From NCBI GenBank assembly GCA_949319575.1, contig CASGHD010000144.1, positions 1 through 43,742 of the forward strand: 43,742 nt of DNA, written 5' to 3'. The notes under the pieces were generated by a model that did no database searches, was not told where the DNA came from, and saw nothing but the letters and a program-made list of their open reading frames with translations. Position 1 is the stretch's first letter. Every line of letters begins with the position of its first letter. A program made the translations under genes and the position numbers. This document shows, one piece after another, positions 40,301 through 43,742 of this stretch. The DNA comes from an uncultured Anaerolineales bacterium (lineage in GTDB: Bacteria > Chloroflexota > Anaerolineae > Anaerolineales > Villigracilaceae).

Positions 40301-41245
40301 AGCCGAGGCTTCGCGCCGGAAACGCTCCAAATCCTTGAATTTGAAAAGGGCGAAGGAGTTATTGGCGAGGTGCTTGAGACCGCGCAACCGGTCATCGTGC
40401 GACAGGTCGAGTTAAACGAATTTCAACCGAATATCCGCCAGGCGCTGATCGCCGAAGGCATTCGCTCATTTGCGCTGATCCCCATCATGGTCGATCGGAA
40501 AATCGTCGGCGTATTCAACGTCGGTTTCACCACGCCCAACCTGATCGGCGACGATATCACCCGCCTATTCTCCGCAATCACCCAGCGGGCATCCATCTCG
40601 ATCGCCAACATGGAACTCTTCGAACAGACCAAAGACCTGGCGGTAATGGAAGAACGCAACCGCCTCGCCCGCGACCTGCACGATTCGGCAAAGCAGAAGG
40701 CATTTGCCGCGCTTGCCCAATTGGGAACCGTCCGCAGTCGTTTGAACGGCAACGGCGACCTGGTCTCCATGCACCTTAGCGAAGCGGAAAATCTCGTCAG
40801 TGACGTGATTCAGGAATTAACCTTCCTCGTGCAGGAGATCTACCCGATCGCGCTACAGGAAAAGGGATTACCCGCCGCCCTACGCGACTATATCTACGAA
40901 TGGGAAAACCGCAACGACACCACCATACAGTTGGTCAACCGTGGCGAGCGTCGCCTCCCCCTCGACATGGAGCAGGCGCTCTACCGCGTGGCACAGGAGG
41001 CGCTCGCAAACGTGGCGCGACACAGCAACGCCCGCCGCATGGATATTTCCCTTGTCTACAATCACGACACGGTACAACTCACCCTCGCCGACGACGGTTG
41101 CGGTTTCGACCTGGAAAAAAAATCATACGGCATGGGGCTGCGCTCCATCCGCGACCGCGTGAGCAGCATTCACGGAACGGTACAAATCCAAAGCGCGCCG
41201 GGGCACGGAACAAGAATCCTGGTACAGGCGCCAATCAAAAATTGA
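37400..41245 (+). CDS. Propeller-type sensor histidine kinase (Reg_prop, Y_Y_Y, GAF, HisKA_3)
   Basis: The protein has 1281 residues. After a signal or anchor come 14 repeats of the WIGTxxGLNRYD type (about residues 75-740), enough for two seven-blade propellers outside the cell. A Y_Y_Y domain follows (about 763-860), then a membrane helix (FRAFIAVCAVVVVAGGV, about 865-883), a short coiled coil, a GAF domain (about 922-1073) and a NarL-type kinase core. Phosphoacceptor H is in LARDLHDSAKQKAF, and the ATPase boxes are EALANVARHSNA, LADDGCGF and GMGLRSI. The response regulator is 13 bases downstream. The divergent importer is a plausible target and its ligand a plausible signal. Confidence 0.93.
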   Translation: MSRIWTKRFGFIIGSLLLLAQASCAGTATPQAAPQTASPATSLPVRPNRLSPADLPEICNCVPRFDTLGIEQGLSQSSGRVIFQDRQGFLWIGTEDGLNRYNGYNFTTFKRDPGNLNSISDGWINDIVEDHDGYLWIGTRLGGLNRYDPRTGAFTHFQHAEKETDSLADDHVTALLIDNENQLWVGTLSGLDRFDQDTQTFRHIPYIVPQPSADDDLIVTPELDSAAEKNQDEAKPVVRSKKLSSRNISALHQDSEGRIWIGTLDGGLNVLDLSSEVFTHYFPAPDYPGSISSSRVTSIAEGLDGDLWIGTQTGLNVFDPVEETFTPFMHAKDDPQSIVSDSINTLRTDGSGNLWIGTSEGLDRMSEDRSHFIHYKNDPTFQRSISSNHILSIYEDRGGVLWFGTHGGGINRYDRERDKFAYFRHDPDNANSLSGNFIFPISVDAEGYAWIGTSDTGLNRFQWKTGANKKYTNNPQNPDSISSDTIISIFQDSDGILWVGTTNGLDRYNPALNSFTHYRRDPTNPESISANFVYAIFEDSRKQLWVGTFVGLDRFDKTTGEFTHFRSDPADESTLSGTKPLAIAEDSRGYLWIGTAEAGLNRMDPVTNEVKRYQHKPTDPASLSGDSILSIYLDSKGRLWIGTAGTGLNLYHPETDSFTHYVEKDGLPNGSVYGILEDEDGRLWMSTNYGIARFDPDTETFRNYDRGDGLQSNEFNSNAFAKGKDGEFYFGGIDGLTVFRPLEITDSAYPPQITLISLDQEGQSLASDSSVETLREITIAYPQNSFEFEFAALSFNQPGKNQYAYTIEGFDTNWHFIGTRRNGRYTNLPGGTYTLLLNASNSDGVWSDTPTRITLTVIPPLWQTVWFRAFIAVCAVVVVAGGVRLRTKSIQDRNRALERLVKERTFALENRNREIEALYQADERILRNVSLNQVFQTLVDVAVDMLNADRSVVFAWDEKRTRVVPRVSRGFAPETLQILEFEKGEGVIGEVLETAQPVIVRQVELNEFQPNIRQALIAEGIRSFALIPIMVDRKIVGVFNVGFTTPNLIGDDITRLFSAITQRASISIANMELFEQTKDLAVMEERNRLARDLHDSAKQKAFAALAQLGTVRSRLNGNGDLVSMHLSEAENLVSDVIQELTFLVQEIYPIALQEKGLPAALRDYIYEWENRNDTTIQLVNRGERRLPLDMEQALYRVAQEALANVARHSNARRMDISLVYNHDTVQLTLADDGCGFDLEKKSYGMGLRSIRDRVSSIHGTVQIQSAPGHGTRILVQAPIKN

Positions 41246-41258
41246 GAAGGAAGCGACT

Positions 41259-41924
41259 ATGGCACAAAATAATCAAAACAACCGAATCAGCGTCATCATT
41301 GTGGACGATCACGAAGTCGTGCGGAACGGAATCCGATCCTACATCGAAACCGTAAAGGAATTCCAGGTGGTCGGTGAAGCCGCCTCCGGAGAAGCCGCTC
41401 TGAAACTGGTTTCGGATTACATCCCCGATATTGTGTTGCTCGACCTCATCATGCCGGGCATGGATGGGGTCGAGACCACGCGGCGCATCAAACAGATCAG
41501 CCCGCGCACGCAAGTGGTGGTGCTCACTTCGTATCATGAGGATGCGCATATTTTCCCGGCGTTGAAAGCGGGCGCGATCTCGTATATTTTGAAAGATATG
41601 AAAATGGAAAAACTGGTCGAGGCATTGCATCGCGCCGCGCAAAAAGAGGTGACGCTTCATCCGCTCGTTGCCGCGCGGGTCCTGCAAAACATCCGCAGTG
41701 AAGACGGCGAGGAGCAACCGCTATTCACCGAACTCACCGAACGCGAGCTGGATGTCCTGCGCCTGATCGCCAACGGCATGACCAACAGCCAGATCGCCGA
41801 AAAACTCGTCATCAGCGAGAACACCGTCAAGGGACACGTCAGCAACATCCTCAGCAAACTGCATCTCGCAGACCGAACGCAGGTGGCTGTCTACGCCTGG
41901 CAGAAGGGTCTGGTTCGGAGATAA
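41259..41924 (+). CDS. NarL/FixJ-type response regulator
   Basis: The protein has 221 residues. The receiver has the acidic pair in VDDHEVVRNGIRSYI, phosphoacceptor D in IVLLDLIMPGMDG, T in VVLTSYHED, and K in YILKDM. The LuxR-type helix-turn-helix is LTERELDVLRLIANGMTNSQIAEKL then VISENTVKGHVSNILSKL. AAGGAAG lies before the ATG at a good distance. It is co-transcribed with the kinase gene and ends at a terminator. All residues needed for phosphorylation are kept. Confidence 0.96.
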   Translation: MAQNNQNNRISVIIVDDHEVVRNGIRSYIETVKEFQVVGEAASGEAALKLVSDYIPDIVLLDLIMPGMDGVETTRRIKQISPRTQVVVLTSYHEDAHIFPALKAGAISYILKDMKMEKLVEALHRAAQKEVTLHPLVAARVLQNIRSEDGEEQPLFTELTERELDVLRLIANGMTNSQIAEKLVISENTVKGHVSNILSKLHLADRTQVAVYAWQKGLVRR

Positions 41925-41933
41925 AACCTATTG

Positions 41934-42019
41934 AAACGCCAAGAACGCGAAGACCGTCAAGATTTTTTCTTGACGGTCTTTTATTGATTGCTTTGCATTC
42001 TGAGCGAACTTAGCGGTTG
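41934..42019. repeat. Dispersed repeat with embedded terminator
   Basis: AAACGCCAAGAACGCGAAG on the left and TTAGCGGTT on the right are arms of the same repeat family seen in tlyA and at 29691. The terminator at 41950-41984 lies inside it. Confidence 0.6.
41950..41984 (+). terminator. Rho-independent terminator after the response regulator
   Basis: A 12-bp perfect stem (41950-41961 and 41969-41980) with a T-rich loop and a short TTATT tail. Confidence 0.75.
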
Positions 42020-42024
42020 GTTTC

Positions 42025-42579
42025 TCAAAGCCTCCAATACTCACCCCCGCCGCCCTCGCGCTTCATCAACCCCGCGCCAACAAGCTCGCGCCGCAAAGTT
42101 GCGGTATCTTCGTGATAGCCCGAGAGAATCTCGTTGACGCGCTTCTCGCTGTATCGCTTCCCCTGATCAAACGACTTCGCCACATATCGCAAGATCGCGT
42201 CGAACTTCTTGCGTTGCGATGGAAATGCCTTCAACGTCCCATCGCGGCGCGAATAATCTTTGAGCACCTTGTTATCATACGCGTCCGCATCCACATCCGC
42301 GACCACCGTCGAAAGCTCGGCTTGCGAGAACATGTTCCGTGATTTCGCCTCCAGCGTCTTTCGATCCAATTGATACACAGTGTAATAACTCTCGGCGCGC
42401 GAAGTGACCAATCCCGCCTCGGCGAGTTTCGACAAGTGATGCGACACCGTAGAGGGTTTGAGATTCAACAACGCGGCAAGTTCCTCCACGCTGTATGATT
42501 TTTCCGCAAGCAGGCCGACGATCTTGAGGCGGTTCGCGTCGGCTAATGCTTTAAAGAAGGTAACGAGTTCTTCGCTCAT
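42025..42579 (-). CDS. ArsR-type regulator with DUF2087 domain (copy 1)
   Basis: The protein has 184 residues. The N-terminal winged helix is of ArsR type (FFKALADANRLKIVGLLAEKS ... LLNLKPSTVSHHLSKLAEAGLV). The C-terminal domain (about 105-184) matches DUF2087, with YSEKRVNEILSGYHEDTATLRRELVGAGLM and an end in EYWRL. No metal-binding CxC motif is present, so it is probably not a metal sensor. ATG 42579 is preceded by GCGAGGAAAC. It is the last gene of a three-gene operon, paralogous to the first gene. Confidence 0.87.
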   Translation of the reverse strand: MSEELVTFFKALADANRLKIVGLLAEKSYSVEELAALLNLKPSTVSHHLSKLAEAGLVTSRAESYYTVYQLDRKTLEAKSRNMFSQAELSTVVADVDADAYDNKVLKDYSRRDGTLKAFPSQRKKFDAILRYVAKSFDQGKRYSEKRVNEILSGYHEDTATLRRELVGAGLMKREGGGGEYWRL

Positions 42580-42598
42580 AGTTTCCTCGCCTGGCGGA

Positions 42599-42976
42599 TC
42601 AAGCCTCGCGAATCCTTTCATTGAGGTTATAGCCGCGTTCGCCAAACGGTTGCAGTTTCTCCAGCCAGACCATCTCCAATAAGGTTAGTTCCTCCTCCAG
42701 GTTGAAGTTTGGGTCGTCCTTCTGTTTCACTTCTTCCAAAATTTCGAAGGTGAATTTTTCAGCGCCCAGTTCATTCCAATCTTGTTGGAGAGCCTTGTTC
42801 GTATGACTACCTATCTTGAGCATAAATCCATGCCGGTTCAGTGGTCCTTCCAAATTCAAACTACTGCCAAGCAGAACTTTTCCATTCGCAAGGTTCATCA
42901 CCTGATAAACGCCAGCCGGTTTGACGCGCTCCGCGTATTCGCGATGAAGTTCTCGCCTTGATTTCTTATTGTCCAT
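42599..42976 (-). CDS. GIY-YIG nuclease family protein
   Basis: The protein has 125 residues. The GIY-YIG core is present in a modified form: GVYQVMNLANGKVLLGSSLNL at about 22-42. Next are LNRHGFMLKIGSHTNKALQQDW and FEILEEVKQKDD, and the protein ends with LEKLQPFGERGYNLNE. The Arg, His, Glu and Asn positions of the family can be followed, but GIY is GVY and YIG is LLG, so activity is uncertain. ATG 42976 has GGAGAG upstream and overlaps the preceding regulator gene by 11 bases. It sits between two paralogous ArsR/DUF2087 genes. Confidence 0.85.
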   Translation of the reverse strand: MDNKKSRRELHREYAERVKPAGVYQVMNLANGKVLLGSSLNLEGPLNRHGFMLKIGSHTNKALQQDWNELGAEKFTFEILEEVKQKDDPNFNLEEELTLLEMVWLEKLQPFGERGYNLNERIREA

Positions 42977-43523
42977 CTTTAACTCTCCAATAGTTCGACC
43001 CGTCACTTTCACGCGCCAACATGCCGCGATCCACAAACGCGCGGCGGAGCGAGGCAACATCCACGTGAAAGCGGCGCAGGATGGTGTTGACTTCCTTCTC
43101 TGTGTAAATCACATCGAAAGCGAATGTGTCCAAGACATAATTCAAAATGACCAGGAGTTTCTTGCCCTCCAACGGAATTTGCTTAATCGTGCCATCCGCG
43201 TTGAGAAACGACTTCAAGACGGCGCGCGCGCTTAATTCCCGATCTTCTTCCGGAACATACGCCGGGCGTTTCCCCTCAAATTGACTACGCGCCAGCGACT
43301 CGATTGCCTCTTCATCCAGTTCATAGGCTCCATCCGCTTCGTGAACAACGCCTGAAGCTGTCAACTGCTCCAGATGCCGATTCACCTCCGAGGGGTAAAC
43401 ACCCAGAGACTCGGCGATCTCTGCCGCGCTTTTCGAACCCATGCTCAACAGACCTACGACTCGCAAACGGTCGGCGGAGGCTAGGGCTTTGACAAAGGAT
43501 AGAACATCGGAGTTTGCGTCCAT
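42966..43523 (-). CDS. ArsR-type regulator with DUF2087 domain (copy 2)
   Basis: The protein has 185 residues. The N-terminal winged helix (FVKALASADRLRVVGLLSMGS ... SLGVYPSEVNRHLEQLTASGVV) is followed by DUF2087 (IYTEKEVNTILRRFHVDVASLRRAFVDRGML, ending NYWRV). I prefer ATG 43523 to the TTG at 43535, which lies in the operator. It is the first gene of the operon and only distantly similar to copy 1, so the pair is an old duplication or two acquisitions. A perfect palindrome over its promoter suggests autoregulation. Confidence 0.87.
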   Translation of the reverse strand: MDANSDVLSFVKALASADRLRVVGLLSMGSKSAAEIAESLGVYPSEVNRHLEQLTASGVVHEADGAYELDEEAIESLARSQFEGKRPAYVPEEDRELSARAVLKSFLNADGTIKQIPLEGKKLLVILNYVLDTFAFDVIYTEKEVNTILRRFHVDVASLRRAFVDRGMLARESDGSNYWRVKDGQ

Positions 43524-43533
43524 TTTTACGCTC

Positions 43534-43588
43534 AATCTAATTCGATCTATATCGAATTAGATTTTAACGGCGTTTTCACCGGCGTCAA
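43534..43588 (-). promoter_or_regulatory. Promoter and operator of the ArsR/GIY-YIG operon
   Basis: On the minus strand, TTGACG (plus 43583-43588), a 16-base spacer and TAAAAT (plus 43561-43566) give +1 near 43554. A perfect 13-bp inverted repeat with a 4-base centre (43534-43546 and 43551-43563) covers the start point, as expected for an ArsR-type operator. Confidence 0.75.
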
Positions 43589-43596
43589 GTGGAATT

Positions 43597-43742
43597 TGTC
43601 TGATGTTAGGGCAAAGTAGAAATGTCCCTTTTGAGCAAAGTTAAAATGTCCCCTTCGGAGGACAGGCAACTTGGAGACATTACTAGAAATGAGCGCGAAA
43701 GAAATCAATCGGTTGGAAGTGCTGCAACGGCTGGACAAGAAA
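43597..43742 (+). mobile_element. Left end of an insertion sequence, cut by the window edge
   Basis: Two direct repeats, CAAAGTAGAAATGTCCC (43612-43628) and CAAAGTTAAAATGTCCC (43636-43652), are spaced 24 bases apart. They precede a transposase start. Such repeats are typical of the left end of ISNCY-like or IS481-like elements. The exact end is uncertain; TGTC at 43597 is a guess. Confidence 0.6.
43689..43742 (+). CDS. Transposase, first codons only (3' end outside window)
   Basis: MSAKEINRLEVLQRLDKK resembles the start of ISNCY-type transposases, which begin with a similar KEINRLEVLQ phrase before a helix-turn-helix. A TTG at 43671 would add METLLE in frame. Only 18 codons are visible, so the family is tentative. 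Confidence 0.6.
   Translation, partial: MSAKEINRLEVLQRLDKK

Noticed and set aside
43547-43738. 63-codon minus-strand ORF at the window end
   Set aside because: It is antisense to the direct repeats and transposase start of an insertion element.
1-43742. tRNA, rRNA or CRISPR repeats
   Set aside because: No T-arm plus acceptor pattern, no rRNA-like conserved stretch and no repeat-spacer array with constant spacing was found by eye; small RNAs cannot be excluded.

Overview
The window looks like one contig of a bacterial genome from the Chloroflexota, probably class Anaerolineae. This placement is an inference from gene content and overall feel: a ba3-like oxidase, NarL-type propeller kinases, many solute-binding lipoproteins, repeat-rich intergenic spacers, and promoters placed directly on start codons. 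No rRNA, tRNA or CRISPR array was seen. Most of the window is ordinary chromosome, with accessory material concentrated at 4.5-6.5 kb, 10.6-11.9 kb and the last 1.8 kb.

Left part (1-10.5 kb): the 3' part of recN, a HutX/ChuX-type haem protein, a small membrane protein, holA, and tlyA. Behind tlyA sit a Fic protein and a hicB-hicA toxin-antitoxin pair. The 3' tail of tlyA recurs after each of these two modules, so the order is tail-fic-tail-hicBA-tail. Then come lepA, a flippase-like membrane protein and a CDP-paratose 2-epimerase-like enzyme.

Middle (10.6-20.8 kb): an apparently intact IS630-type element with an A8 frameshift site. Next is a protein that joins a receiver-like domain, a Roadblock-like domain and a catalytically dead IS200/Y1 transposase-like domain. 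It is followed by polA, a large TPR protein, ctaA (haem A synthase) and a small membrane-anchored protein.

Respiratory block (19.3-29.7 kb): ctaA, a cytochrome b6-like/ferredoxin fusion, a CcoI-like copper ATPase, a TauE/SafE-like membrane protein, an oxidase operon (small one-helix subunit, subunit II with CuA, subunit I) and a divergent lipoprotein cytochrome c. Together these could supply quinol oxidation, haem A, copper and a terminal oxidase. The oxidase promoter carries a perfect CRP/FNR-type palindrome at a class II position.

Transport and signalling (29.5-41.9 kb): a five-gene Opp/Dpp-type ABC importer whose binding protein has its two halves in circularly permuted order and whose OppC carries a large extra external domain. 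It diverges from a 14-blade propeller histidine kinase and its NarL-type response regulator.

Right end (42.0-43.7 kb): an operon ArsR/DUF2087 - GIY-YIG - ArsR/DUF2087 behind a perfect 13-bp operator palindrome, then the start of another insertion sequence cut by the window end.

Window-wide themes: at least eight genes have a -10 box 7 to 11 nt upstream of the ATG, implying leaderless mRNAs. Spacers contain 8-bp phased tandem repeats, one of which has become the N-terminus of the copper ATPase. A dispersed inverted repeat has entered the reading frames of both tlyA and the copper ATPase.
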